Assembly: GCF_014534745.1 (NCBI RefSeq)
Contig: NZ_JACVVP010000031.1
Coordinates: forward strand, 1-64,000
Origin: Flammeovirga sp. EKP202
GTDB taxonomy: Bacteria; Bacteroidota; Bacteroidia; Cytophagales; Flammeovirgaceae
Direction: 5' to 3'
Length of the DNA: 64,000 nt
Shown one piece after another: positions 44,720 to 53,351 of the stretch. The notes under the pieces are model-generated. The model was not told the DNA's origin. It searched no databases and saw only the letters and a list, made by a program, of their open reading frames with translations. The position numbers were made by a program, and so were the translations under genes. Every line of letters starts with the position of its first letter. Positions within the stretch are counted from its first letter, which is position 1.

Positions 44720-45082
44720 CTAATCTAATAGGTCCGTTTCATTTTTAAAATACTCTAAGATATGCCATCTCATGAGTTGCTCTTGAGCCAATAGATCCAT
44801 AGAAGGGATCTTTTTTAGAAGTTTCCAATGAGGCCAACCTTCCTTGTCCAGCCCTTCTAATTCATAGTAACCAGAATAGCTTAATACTTTACAAGTGGCA
44901 ATATGTATCAGGTCTTGTTTTTCTTCTTTAGAAAATGGAATAGGACCTTTTCCTAATTCCTGTACACCAATCATAAATAAGATACTATTCAAGTCACTTG
45001 GCTGTTTATCAAATACTTCAGTTAAAACACTGATTAATCGAGACCACTCAATTTTTATATTTTCTAAATCTTCGTTTTCCAA
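44720..45082 (-). CDS. Hypothetical protein co-transcribed with xth
   Basis: A 120-residue soluble helical protein without signal peptide or known motif. It contains ILFMIGVQELGKGPIPFSKE and VLSYSGYYELEGLDKEGWPH. I think I have seen this short protein next to xth in other Bacteroidota, but cannot name a family. Its 4-base spacing to xth implies co-translation and perhaps a role in DNA repair. Confidence 0.75.
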   Translation of the reverse strand: MENEDLENIKIEWSRLISVLTEVFDKQPSDLNSILFMIGVQELGKGPIPFSKEEKQDLIHIATCKVLSYSGYYELEGLDKEGWPHWKLLKKIPSMDLLAQEQLMRWHILEYFKNETDLLD

Positions 45083-45172
45083 CTTTATTCTATTTATCTC
45101 TTTGAATATTTCACTACATTAGTAGCACAACAAAAATGAAGAGTAAGCACAATTAGTTACTGTACTTTTGAG

Positions 45173-45180
45173 TACAATCT
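45173..45180 (+). promoter_or_regulatory. Possible -7 promoter element of comF
   Basis: TACTTTTG, match to TAnnTTTG, 98 bases before comF, within a short palindrome GTACTTTTGAGTAC that may be an operator. It lies in the divergent spacer where gene orientation in the window switches from mainly leftward to mainly rightward. Confidence 0.4.
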
Positions 45181-45278
45181 ATTTAGTAGTATTACTATCC
45201 CAAAAATAGAGTAATCTTATGATTAAGTTACTTTTTCTGTCTACTTAGAGCGACATATTCAAACTAATTATTTTTTCA

Positions 45279-45980
45279 ATGCATAATATTACTAAACTTT
45301 TTGATTTTATTTTCTATGGTCTTTTTCCGAAGACATGTGTTCATTGTGATTCGCTTCTAAAAGAAGGAGAGGAGACACTTTGTTTCAAATGTCAATTTAC
45401 CATTATTAGCTACCCATTCAGTTGGGGGATTTCTGATAAAAACTATATCACTAATAAATTTCAGTTCCGAATGCCATTAAAGAAAGCAGCTTCATTTTTT
45501 GTATTTGAGAATACATCGGCAGTCCAGAGTTTAATTCATGATTTAAAGTATAAAGGAAATCAGAATATTGGAAAATGGATCACAGACTTTTATTTGGATC
45601 ATGATAAGAAAACTTTTTTTGAAGACCTTGATTTGATGATACCGGTACCTTTACATCCAAAACGATACAAGGAGAGGGGGTATAATCAAGTTGATGTTTT
45701 GTGTCAATCAATATCAGGCATTACTTGTGTGGAGTATGGCAAAGATGCAGTGAAAAGAATGAAGTATACCACATCTCAAACGAAGAAAACAAGAGAACAA
45801 AGGTTGAAAAGTATGGAAGAAGTCTTTGCAATTCCAGACAAAAAAATGATTCTGGATAAAAATATCTTGATTGTAGATGATGTGTTAACGACTGGAGCTA
45901 CCGTGGAGTCTTTAGGAAACACTTTGATGAAAAACGGTGCGAAATCCATTTCTATACTTTCTATAGCGGTTAAAATGTAG
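45279..45980 (+). CDS. comF: ComF family phosphoribosyltransferase-like protein
   Basis: A 233-residue cytoplasmic protein. An N-terminal zinc-binding C-x2-C pair, TCVHCDSLLKEGEETLCFKC (about 20-39), precedes a phosphoribosyltransferase domain with MIPVPLHPKRYKERGYNQ and the PRPP loop LIVDDVLTTGATVES (about 201-215). ComF proteins assist DNA uptake and processing in transformable species; in others the role is open. It stands alone. Confidence 0.92.
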   Translation: MHNITKLFDFIFYGLFPKTCVHCDSLLKEGEETLCFKCQFTIISYPFSWGISDKNYITNKFQFRMPLKKAASFFVFENTSAVQSLIHDLKYKGNQNIGKWITDFYLDHDKKTFFEDLDLMIPVPLHPKRYKERGYNQVDVLCQSISGITCVEYGKDAVKRMKYTTSQTKKTREQRLKSMEEVFAIPDKKMILDKNILIVDDVLTTGATVESLGNTLMKNGAKSISILSIAVKM

Positions 45981-46049
45981 TGAAAAATATTTATTTTTAA
46001 TTTTACTAGTCTGCATTATAGTATGTTAACTTTAAACATTGAAAGTTTA

Positions 46050-46081
46050 TTTGGTTGGTAAAAAATAAACCTCTACTTTTG
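46050..46081 (+). promoter_or_regulatory. Promoter of the initiator tRNA gene
   Basis: A full Bacteroidota promoter: -33 TTTG at 46050-46053, a 20-base spacer, and -7 TACTTTTG at 46074-46081. Transcription would begin about 15 bases before the tRNA. Confidence 0.65.
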
Positions 46082-46102
46082 CCAAGCATTTAAGAAAAAC
46101 AG

Positions 46103-46178
<76 letters not shown>

Positions 46179-46183
46179 AGTAG

Positions 46184-46212
46184 GGCTAGTCGTAAAAGAC
46201 TAGCCTTTTTTT
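46184..46212 (+). terminator. Terminator of the initiator tRNA gene
   Basis: Eight-base arms GGCTAGTC and GACTAGCC with a 6-base loop, then seven thymines, immediately after the tRNA. Confidence 0.9.
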
Positions 46213-46526
46213 ATTGCATTCCAAGTACCATTAAAGGGGAAGTTACGCTTTGTTCATCAAGCAAAATCAAAAACTTGTAAAACAAACATCTCATCTTTAA
46301 GTATACTTAAATATCTGATTATCATGTATGAAATGCCATAATTAGATAGTATCTTAGAGTATGTTTGTTTGCTGTTTGAAAGAGAATCCCATCTATATTA
46401 TTCCCTTTTCCACACAATTTATATAACATACTCTCTTAATAAAGTTGATTGATATGAACTTTCAATTGAATGTTATCGTCAACTAATAGTAAATGTTCTT
46501 TAGGTTTTAGGAAAAAATATAAATCC
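46213..46526. other. 314-base spacer before nusB
   Basis: AT-rich, with no recognisable gene. It must contain the nusB promoter, but I see no exact -7 element. A weak GTTATCGTCAACT near 46472 recalls the end of the dispersed repeat and may be chance. Confidence 0.4.
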
Positions 46527-47711
46527 ATGCTCAACAGAAGGTTATTACGCATCAAAGTGATGCAAAGCGTTTATGCATTTAAGCAAAGTAAAGCTTCTAA
46601 CAAAGAATTAACGATTGATAAAATCAAAGCAGAATTCAGAGAAGAATTTTTGGAGTTAGGCCAAGAAGAGAAAGCTAGAATTGATGAAGAGCAAGCAAAG
46701 GTAATTGAGTATTTCAATAACTATGTGGATGAAGATGCCGAGGCTTCAACAGAAAACCTAGATGCTAAGCTTTTAAAAGTAGCTTCTAATGCGAGAAGTC
46801 ACTATGAAGATTTAGTATCCAATGATCAATTGGAATTCAGAAAAAGAATGGTCATTGAAACAGAGCAATTATTTACAAAATACTTGAAGCTGTTATCGTA
46901 TATCATTGATATCTCTGTTCTTTCTAAAAAAGAATTAGAACGTAAAGCAGAAAGAGGTGCAAGAAACATGGAAATGGATCAGAAGTTTGTGGATTGGTTC
47001 TACAACAATGATGCATTTAAACTATTAAGAGAAGATGCTGCTTTAAATGAAATCCTTTCTGAAAAGAAATTAAGAAGAATTGAGGATGATGAAAGAGTGT
47101 TGGAATGGTTGAGAACTCTTAAGAAGGATGAAGAGATTATTTCTCAAATTGAAGATCTTTTAAAAGAATCAAATTCATTTGAAACACAGCAGGAAATATT
47201 ACGTTTAATTGTTAGAGACTTCATCTTTAAAAATGAGGTAATTGAATCTACATTTGAAGCGGAAGATTTGAACTGGTCTGAAAACAAGAAAATACTTAGA
47301 AGTATGGTGTTGAAGACAGTGAAAAACTTAAGTGAAGGAGAAGAGACTGAAATCTTATCAATCTCTAAAAACTGGGATGAGGATAAGGAATTCTTCGAAG
47401 ATCTTTACACTTATACCTTAAATCAAGAGGAAAGCTTCAAAGGAATTATCGAAAGCAAATCCAAAAAATGGGCTGTTGATAGAATTGCTAAAGTAGATGG
47501 TATCTTGATCAACATGGCATTGGCAGAAATGTTAAACTTCAGAAATATTCCTGTAAAAGTGACCATAAATGAGTTTATTGAGATCTCTAAGCAATATAGT
47601 ACGCCAAAAAGTTGGCAGTTTATCAACGGTATGTTAGATTCAATCTCTGAAGAGCTTCAAAACGAAGGGAAGATTAAGAAGAGTGGGAAAGGCTTACTAG
47701 ATAACAAATAA
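46527..47711 (+). CDS. nusB: Transcription antitermination protein NusB, long form
   Basis: The frame is open from 46470, but the ATG at 46527 gives the expected start, MLNRRLLRIKVMQSVYAF, so I choose it (394 residues). The C-terminal third is the NusB domain, with DRIAKVDGILINMALAEMLN and VKVTINEFIEISKQYSTPKS followed by FINGMLD. NusB binds boxA RNA with NusE in rRNA transcription. The protein is more than twice the length of E. coli NusB, because of an N-terminal and central helical extension, which I believe is common in Bacteroidota. It is followed 21 bases later by the ytxH-like gene. Confidence 0.9.
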   Translation: MLNRRLLRIKVMQSVYAFKQSKASNKELTIDKIKAEFREEFLELGQEEKARIDEEQAKVIEYFNNYVDEDAEASTENLDAKLLKVASNARSHYEDLVSNDQLEFRKRMVIETEQLFTKYLKLLSYIIDISVLSKKELERKAERGARNMEMDQKFVDWFYNNDAFKLLREDAALNEILSEKKLRRIEDDERVLEWLRTLKKDEEIISQIEDLLKESNSFETQQEILRLIVRDFIFKNEVIESTFEAEDLNWSENKKILRSMVLKTVKNLSEGEETEILSISKNWDEDKEFFEDLYTYTLNQEESFKGIIESKSKKWAVDRIAKVDGILINMALAEMLNFRNIPVKVTINEFIEISKQYSTPKSWQFINGMLDSISEELQNEGKIKKSGKGLLDNK

Positions 47712-47732
47712 TTAAACAATATTACTTTTAAG

Positions 47733-48053
47733 ATGGCAAAAAACGGTGGAAATTCATTTTTAGGCTTTGTTGCCGGTGCTGCAGCAGGTGCTTTATTAGG
47801 CGTTTTATTCGCTCCAGATAAAGGAAGAAATACTAGAGAACGTCTTTCGTATAAATTAGATAAGTATCGTGAAGATTTAGAAGATCTTGTAGAAGACTTA
47901 ATGGAAGAAAGAAACATTGCCGTTACAGCTGCAAAATCTGAAGGTCAAAAAGTGATTGATGATGCAATCAAGCGTGCTGAAGAATTAATGGGAGAAGTTG
48001 ATGCTATTAAAGAGAGTATCGCCGAGCCTGTTTTAGAGGATGACAATGAATAA
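47733..48053 (+). CDS. YtxH domain protein
   Basis: A 106-residue protein. The glycine-alanine-rich hydrophobic segment FLGFVAGAAAGALLGVLFAP followed by DKGRNTRERL is the YtxH signature. The rest is a charged helix. It is a small membrane-associated protein, in some bacteria stress-induced; the molecular role is unknown. It lies 21 bases after nusB and is probably co-transcribed. Confidence 0.88.
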   Translation: MAKNGGNSFLGFVAGAAAGALLGVLFAPDKGRNTRERLSYKLDKYREDLEDLVEDLMEERNIAVTAAKSEGQKVIDDAIKRAEELMGEVDAIKESIAEPVLEDDNE

Positions 48054-48075
48054 TTTTAATATATTCTAGTTTGAA

Positions 48076-48106
48076 GGCAAGGAATTTTGAATTCCTTGCC
48101 TTTTTT
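48076..48106 (+). terminator. Terminator after nusB-ytxH
   Basis: Eleven-base perfect arms GGCAAGGAATT and AATTCCTTGCC with a 3-base loop, followed by six thymines. Confidence 0.9.
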
Positions 48107-48224
48107 CATCAAAAAGTTTTTTATAATTGTGTCTCGAGGTGAAGTAAGTAATGTTAATTTTATTCTTAACTTTATTCCTACAATAAAAAATCAGTTACTA
48201 GGTAAAATCTAATTTTTTAGAAAA

Positions 48225-48704
48225 ATGAAATTTATAAAAGCACTTTCAGTTCTAGCCTTAACATTATTAATGGTAGCATGTGGAGAGAAGAAATCGGAAT
48301 CTTCGTCTACTGCAGATGCAACTCAAGCAAAAATTGAGGAAGTAAAACAACCAAGTGCCCCAACAGGTCCATTAGCTCAATTTAAATTCACAGAAAAAGA
48401 ATTTGATTTTGGTGAAATTACAGAAGGCGATAAAGTTACACACGTATTTAATTATACGAATGAAGGTGAAGTGCCTTTGACAATCACAAACGTTAGAACA
48501 ACTTGTGGATGTACAGCACCTAACTGGAGTAGAGAACCATTAGCGCCAGGTGAATCAGCTGAATTAACAGTGACATTCAACAGTGCTCATAAAAAAGGAA
48601 CACAAGTGAAAAGAGTTACAATCAGTGCCAATGTAGAAGATGGTATGGATGTAGTAACAATCAGAGCTAAGGTGAATCCTAAAGAAGAGAAAGCTTCAAT
48701 GTAA
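48225..48704 (+). CDS. DUF1573 lipoprotein
   Basis: A 159-residue lipoprotein (LALTLLMVACGEKK, cysteine about residue 19). After a Ser/Thr-rich linker comes the DUF1573 beta-sandwich (about 55-150), with FKFTEKEFDFGEITEGDKVT, then ITNVRTTCGCTAPNWSREPL with the characteristic C-G-C, and LAPGESAELTVTFNSAHKKG. The family is an Ig-like, MSP-type fold common in Bacteroidota envelopes; the function is unknown. It has a terminator of its own. Confidence 0.92.
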   Translation: MKFIKALSVLALTLLMVACGEKKSESSSTADATQAKIEEVKQPSAPTGPLAQFKFTEKEFDFGEITEGDKVTHVFNYTNEGEVPLTITNVRTTCGCTAPNWSREPLAPGESAELTVTFNSAHKKGTQVKRVTISANVEDGMDVVTIRAKVNPKEEKASM

Positions 48705-48736
48705 TTCCTTCTTTTTTCTGATAATTCACAAAAAAA

Positions 48737-48775
48737 AACCTCTATTAGGAAATATACCTAGTAGAGGTTTGTATT
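48737..48775 (+). terminator. Terminator after the DUF1573 gene
   Basis: Arms AACCTCTA with AGG and CCTAGTAGAGGTT, followed by a T-rich tail. The tail overlaps TATTTTTG (48772-48779), a -7-like element that may serve yajC. Confidence 0.7.
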
Positions 48776-48804
48776 TTTGTGGCTCATATAAATAAAATTA
48801 CATT

Positions 48805-49137
48805 ATGCTTACAATGAACATACTTTTACAAGCTGCAGGACAGTCAGCTAATATTATGAACTTGATTTTTATCGTGGGGATGGTAGCTGTATTCTACTTC
48901 TTTATGATAAGACCACAGCAAAAGAAACAAAAAGAGCAACAAAAGTTTTCTGATGCGGTAAAGAAAGGTCAGATGGTAGTGACTGTAAGTGGAATGCACG
49001 GAAAAGTATATGAAGTAAATTCTTCTTCAGTTGTGTTAGAAATTGATAGAGGCGTTAAAGTAACTTTTGAAAAGTCTTCAATTTCTGCTGAAAATACAAA
49101 CATTGTTTTCGGTCCTAAAAAAGAAAAGAAAGCTTAA
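48805..49137 (+). CDS. yajC: Preprotein translocase accessory subunit YajC
   Basis: A 110-residue protein; an ATG at 48814 is also possible. One transmembrane helix (LIFIVGMVAVFYFFMIRPQQ) is followed by the basic KKQKEQQKF and the small domain GQMVVTVSGMHGKVYEV, then VVLEIDRGVKVTFEKSSI. YajC joins SecDF at the Sec translocon. It is a single gene here, with terminator following. Confidence 0.95.
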   Translation: MLTMNILLQAAGQSANIMNLIFIVGMVAVFYFFMIRPQQKKQKEQQKFSDAVKKGQMVVTVSGMHGKVYEVNSSSVVLEIDRGVKVTFEKSSISAENTNIVFGPKKEKKA

Positions 49138-49176
49138 GGAATAACTTTTTCCTAAAGTAGTTGAAATAAATTTTCT

Positions 49177-49217
49177 GCCGTTGTACAAATTAAATTGTGC
49201 AACGGCTTTTCTTTTTC
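49177..49217 (+). terminator. Terminator after yajC
   Basis: Arms GCCGTTG and CAACGGC, with extra TGCA pairing in the loop, followed by TTTTCTTTTT. Confidence 0.8.
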
Positions 49218-49309
49218 AGTACATTGCAGTATTGAATAAATAAGAATTAGCTTTCCTTAGTTTACAAGAGCAAATTTGGAACATGCTCTGAGAGGTCTTA
49301 AATTAGAAT

Positions 49310-50353
49310 ATGCCTGATAATAAGAAATATCACATCCCTGATTTTGAAAAACTTATTGAGTGGTCAAAAAAAAAGCTGGACGAACTCATAGAAGATAGTA
49401 CCTTTTTCCAAGAGATGAAAACTTGGGATTGGAGTGCTATGATGATATGTTTTATGACAGCATTTATTTTTTGGATTTTCCATTCATTAAATGATGATCA
49501 TACGTCTACCATTGAAATACCCGTTGATGTAAAGGTAAAAGAAGACAATGTAGTTGCTTTGCAGGAGCCTCCACAATATGTGAGCGTCAATGCGACAGGA
49601 AATGGATGGACATTACTTTCAAAATCAATAGGTGTTGGTAAAAGTAAGTTGACGATCAACTTAGAGGATCCAGTTTCTGTAAAATACTTGGCAGGCAAGT
49701 TTTTATTGAAGGAATTATCTCAGGTACTAAAAGGACTAAAAGTCAACTATATTTTAGAAGATACCTTATCATTTGATTATGATACTTTGACCAACAAAAG
49801 GTTAGCAATAGAGATTGATTCTTCGTCTTTTCATTTTCAAAATGGTTATAGGAGGGTAGGAAAAATTAATGTGACCCCGGATAGTGTTACTTTTAGAGGG
49901 CCAGCTACAGAGCTAGCAAAATACCCTGATGTATTGCTGTTAAGTTCCGATGATGTGGAACCGATTGCAGAAGATTTAAATGAATACATACCGATAGAAA
50001 CACCTTTTAAAAACCAAAAACGATTAGTAGTTTCGCAGTACGATGAGGTGAAAGTACAATTTGATGTACACTATTTTATCTCTTCAACAGAAAAAACACG
50101 TATTTTAAGAGTAAACTTTCCTCAACTAGAAGATTCAACATTTTTATTAGATCCAAAGGATGTTTATATTAGCTATATCATCAGAGAAGACCTAATCAAT
50201 AGTATTGATTCTATCCCTGTGGTTGTTGACTTCAAGGATATTAATTGGGCAGATTCTACGGTAACACCAAAGGTGTTTTTAGACAACGACAATTACGAGA
50301 ACATTTTACTCTCACCGAAGCACCTTAGAGTGCGAAAAACGAAATTAAATTAA
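49310..50353 (+). CDS. YbbR-like domain membrane protein
   Basis: A 347-residue protein with one transmembrane helix (about 44-61, MMICFMTAFIFWIFHSL) and a large extracytoplasmic part built of YbbR-like beta repeats, with DVKVKEDNVVALQEPPQYVS and VNVTPDSVTFRGPATELAKY-like spacing. In other bacteria YbbR (CdaR) regulates diadenylate cyclase; no cdaA lies beside it here. It is 2 bases upstream of coaE, so they form one operon. Confidence 0.82.
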   Translation: MPDNKKYHIPDFEKLIEWSKKKLDELIEDSTFFQEMKTWDWSAMMICFMTAFIFWIFHSLNDDHTSTIEIPVDVKVKEDNVVALQEPPQYVSVNATGNGWTLLSKSIGVGKSKLTINLEDPVSVKYLAGKFLLKELSQVLKGLKVNYILEDTLSFDYDTLTNKRLAIEIDSSSFHFQNGYRRVGKINVTPDSVTFRGPATELAKYPDVLLLSSDDVEPIAEDLNEYIPIETPFKNQKRLVVSQYDEVKVQFDVHYFISSTEKTRILRVNFPQLEDSTFLLDPKDVYISYIIREDLINSIDSIPVVVDFKDINWADSTVTPKVFLDNDNYENILLSPKHLRVRKTKLN

Positions 50354-50355
50354 AC

Positions 50356-50964
50356 ATGCAGGTAGGAATTACTGGCGGTATTGGGGCTGGTAAAAGTTTT
50401 ATATGTAGAGTTTTCAAAGTATTGGGAACACCTATCTATAATGCAGATGCCAGTGCTAAGATGCTTATGACCGAAGACCCAGAAATTATAAATGAAATAA
50501 AAGAGGTTTTTGGAGAAGAAGCGTACTTAGAAAATGGTAAACTAAATCGTACGTATTTAGCGAATCAGATTTTTAATGACCAAAAAAAGCTAACAGCTAT
50601 CAATGAAATTGTTCACCCTCGGGTAGCTACTCACTATGAAAACTGGGTTGAGATTCAGTTAAAAAAACATCCTTATGTTGTAAAAGAAGCAGCATTGATG
50701 TTTAGTAATGGTAACTATAAAAAGATGGACAAAGTTATTGTGGTTGATGCGCCTATTGAAAAAAGAATTCAAAGGGTAGTAGCTAGAGATCACAGGTCAG
50801 CAAAGCAAATTGAAGATATCATTGAGAAACAAAAAAAGGAAGAGGAGTTATTTGATCTAGCGGATTATAGATTAAATAATGATGACTCTACTTTATTGAT
50901 TCCACAAATAATAGAACTTCATAAAACTTTTTCAGTAGGTGAAAAAGAAAGTGAATTAATCTAA
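50356..50964 (+). CDS. coaE: Dephospho-CoA kinase
   Basis: A 202-residue P-loop kinase, last step of coenzyme A synthesis. The P-loop is MQVGITGGIGAGKSFICRVF, followed by GTPIYNADASAKMLM, and HPRVATHYENWVE with VVVDAPIEKRIQRVVARD, the nucleobase and lid residues. The length fits. It begins 2 bases after the ybbR-like stop. Confidence 0.96.
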   Translation: MQVGITGGIGAGKSFICRVFKVLGTPIYNADASAKMLMTEDPEIINEIKEVFGEEAYLENGKLNRTYLANQIFNDQKKLTAINEIVHPRVATHYENWVEIQLKKHPYVVKEAALMFSNGNYKKMDKVIVVDAPIEKRIQRVVARDHRSAKQIEDIIEKQKKEEELFDLADYRLNNDDSTLLIPQIIELHKTFSVGEKESELI

Positions 50965-50988
50965 ACTTGATAATTAATTCATCAAAAA

Positions 50989-51032
50989 GACTAAAAATTA
51001 TAGATAGAATACTATAATTTTTGGTCTTTTTT
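50989..51032 (+). terminator. Terminator after coaE
   Basis: Fifteen-base arms AGACTAAAAATTATA and TATAATTTTTGGTCT (one G-T pair, 9-base loop) followed by a T tract. Confidence 0.85.
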
Positions 51033-51111
51033 ATTTCTTCAGTCTTTTTTTAAACTTGAAATGATTAATTTCGCGCTATAATCACAAATCAAAGATTATC
51101 AATAATATAAT

Positions 51112-52653
51112 ATGAAAAAGGTCGAGTCAGCACTCATTTCGGTTTTTTACAAAGACAATCTAGCGCCAATTGTAAAACTGTTACAAGAAAATGGTGTCAC
51201 AATTTATTCAACAGGTGGCACACAGAGTTTTATAGAAGAACTAGGAGCCGAAGTAACGGCTGTTGAAGACTTAACTTCGTACCCTTCTATCCTTGGAGGA
51301 CGTGTTAAAACTTTGCACCCTAAAATCTTTGGAGGTATCCTTAATAGAGGAGACAACGAAACAGATCAAGCTCAAATTGCAGAATACGATATTCCAAACA
51401 TTGATTTGGTAATCGTAGACTTATATCCATTTGAGGAGACTGTAGCTTCAGGAGCTGAGCATCAAGCAATCGTAGAAAAAGTAGATATTGGTGGTATCTC
51501 TTTGATCCGTGCTGCTGCTAAGAACTATAAAGATACTTTAATTGTATCTTCTAGAGAGCAGTATGATGAAGTAGCTCAAATCTTATCAGAGAAAAACGGA
51601 GCAACAGATCTTAAAGATCGTTTACGTTTCGCTGCAAAAGCATTTGACATCTCATCTCACTATGACTCAAAAATCTTTGAGTACTTCAATAGTGTGGTAG
51701 CTGAAGAGGAAGAAGAAATCCCAAGCTTAAAAGTATCTGAGCGTTCTGCTAAGACACTTCGTTATGGTGAAAACCCTCATCAAAAAGGAACTTTCTACGG
51801 TGAGTTGTCAGAAATGTTTGACCAGTTAAATGGTAAAGAACTTTCTTACAACAACTTAGTAGACGTTGATGCTGCAGTAGCATTGATCGACGAATTCCCT
51901 GCTGAAGAAGGTGCAGCATTTGCAATCTTGAAGCATACAAATGCTTGTGGTGTTGCTTTAGGTAGTGATATCAAAGATGCTTATGTAAAAGCATTAGCTT
52001 GTGATCCTGTTTCTGCATTCGGTGGTGTATTGATCAGTAATAAAGAAATTGATTTAGCAGCAGCTGAAGAAATTCACAAATTATTCTGTGAAGTAGTAAT
52101 CGCTCCAGGTTTTGCAGAAGATGCCTTAGCACTATTAAAAGGTAAGAAAAACCGTATCATCCTTAACAGAAAAGAAGTAACTGTTGGTAAAGTTCAATAC
52201 AAGTCATTATTGAATGGTGTATTGGCTCAAGACAAAGATCTTCAGACTGAAACTTGGGAGGACTTGAAAACGGTAACTGAAAAAGCACCTTCGGATGCTC
52301 AAACTGCCGCTTTACTTTTCGCGAACAAAATCTGTAAGCACACTAAATCGAATGCTATTGTTTTAGCGAAAGATGGTCAGTTGTTTGCAAGTGGTGTTGG
52401 TCAAACTTCAAGAGTAGATGCATTGAATCAAGCAATCTTGAAAGCGAAAAGCTTTGGGTTTGATTTATCAGAAGCTGTAATGGCATCAGATGCATTCTTC
52501 CCATTCCCTGATTGTGTAGAGATTGCACAAAAAGAAGGAATTGAAGCTGTAATTCAACCAGGTGGATCGATCAAAGATCAAGATTCAGTTGATTTCTGTA
52601 ACAACAATGGTGTTGCAATGGTAATGACAGGTGTTCGTCATTTCAAACACTAG
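51112..52653 (+). CDS. purH: Bifunctional AICAR formyltransferase/IMP cyclohydrolase
   Basis: A 513-residue enzyme for the last two steps of purine synthesis. The IMP cyclohydrolase half (about 1-195) shows VTIYSTGGTQSFIEELG, GGRVKTLHPKIFGGIL and DLYPFEETV. The formyltransferase half has LRYGENPHQKGTFYG, ILKHTNACGVALG, FGGVLISNKEIDL, GVGQTSRVDALNQA and the terminal FPFPDCVEIAQKEG and GGSIKDQDSVDFCN. All key motifs are intact. The gene is single, followed by a strong terminator. Confidence 0.98.
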   Translation: MKKVESALISVFYKDNLAPIVKLLQENGVTIYSTGGTQSFIEELGAEVTAVEDLTSYPSILGGRVKTLHPKIFGGILNRGDNETDQAQIAEYDIPNIDLVIVDLYPFEETVASGAEHQAIVEKVDIGGISLIRAAAKNYKDTLIVSSREQYDEVAQILSEKNGATDLKDRLRFAAKAFDISSHYDSKIFEYFNSVVAEEEEEIPSLKVSERSAKTLRYGENPHQKGTFYGELSEMFDQLNGKELSYNNLVDVDAAVALIDEFPAEEGAAFAILKHTNACGVALGSDIKDAYVKALACDPVSAFGGVLISNKEIDLAAAEEIHKLFCEVVIAPGFAEDALALLKGKKNRIILNRKEVTVGKVQYKSLLNGVLAQDKDLQTETWEDLKTVTEKAPSDAQTAALLFANKICKHTKSNAIVLAKDGQLFASGVGQTSRVDALNQAILKAKSFGFDLSEAVMASDAFFPFPDCVEIAQKEGIEAVIQPGGSIKDQDSVDFCNNNGVAMVMTGVRHFKH

Positions 52654-52682
52654 AATATAAATAAAGCAATTTGCTTTCAAAG

Positions 52683-52714
52683 AAACCGATACCTTAGGGT
52701 GTCGGTTTTTTTGT
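52683..52714 (+). terminator. Terminator after purH
   Basis: Arms ACCGATACC and GGGTGTCGGT with a tight TTA loop, followed by seven thymines. Confidence 0.9.
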
Positions 52715-52777
52715 TTGAACTCATAAAAATGACTATCATTACAAATAAGCTATTACTCATATTTACGATCCTTCATT

Positions 52778-53074
52778 ATGGTAAAACCAGAAAAAGTAAA
52801 ACCCGATCAAAACAGAGTCAATAAAGAAAATGCTCCTTTTATTTTTGCTTGTGCAATTCAACTCTTTATTATACTATTAAATAGATTAGATTTTATTCCC
52901 AAGGAAGCTTATAACTCAATTAGTTTATTCACTACAGGGATAATTTTTTCTAGTATTTACTATACAACTGTAATTAATAATGACAAAGAAGCGTTAGCTA
53001 ATTTGAAACATGTAGGTATTAGCTTAGTTATAGTAATACTATTTGTTGGGTCTATTATTTATGGTTTAATATGA
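52778..53074 (+). CDS. Small membrane protein, hypothetical
   Basis: A 98-residue protein with three hydrophobic helices (about 21-36, 48-64 and 80-97) and a charged N-terminus. No family is recognised. It is 40 bases upstream of the pterin dehydratase gene in the same direction, so may be co-transcribed. Confidence 0.65.
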   Translation: MVKPEKVKPDQNRVNKENAPFIFACAIQLFIILLNRLDFIPKEAYNSISLFTTGIIFSSIYYTTVINNDKEALANLKHVGISLVIVILFVGSIIYGLI

Positions 53075-53114
53075 CCTAAAGTTTACAATACTTTTGATAC
53101 AAAAATTATTAGAA

Positions 53115-53351
53115 ATGAGTTGGATAGAAAAAGACAGTAAACTTCAGAAAACTTTTACTTTTAAAGATTTCTCAGAAGCTTTTGCTTTTATGACAAGGGT
53201 GGCGTTTTTAGCAGAACAGCATCAACATCATCCTAATTGGTCGAATGTTTGGAATACAGTAGAAATTCACCTCACCACGCATGATGCAGGTAATACTGTT
53301 ACAGAAAAAGATAGGGATTTAGCAGAAGCTATTGATCAGTTGTTGAACTAG
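53115..53351 (+). CDS. 4a-hydroxytetrahydrobiopterin dehydratase
   Basis: An upstream in-frame TTG (53094) exists, but the ATG at 53115 is preferred (78 residues). The pattern is the PCD/DCoH fold: FKDFSEAFAFMTRVAFLAEQ, then HQHHPNWSNVWNTVEIHLTT, with the catalytic histidines and the W-N-V signature, then HDAGNTVTEKDRDLAEAI. The enzyme recycles the cofactor of phenylalanine hydroxylase, linking with fumarylacetoacetase in aromatic breakdown. Its stop codon shares the palindrome CTAG with the convergent mutL stop. Confidence 0.9.
   Translation: MSWIEKDSKLQKTFTFKDFSEAFAFMTRVAFLAEQHQHHPNWSNVWNTVEIHLTTHDAGNTVTEKDRDLAEAIDQLLN

Noticed and set aside
45083-45278. Replication origin at the switch of gene orientation near 45.1 kb
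   Set aside because: I found no DnaA-box cluster in this short spacer; the orientation change alone is weak evidence, although it keeps the oriC call for 32 kb uncertain.
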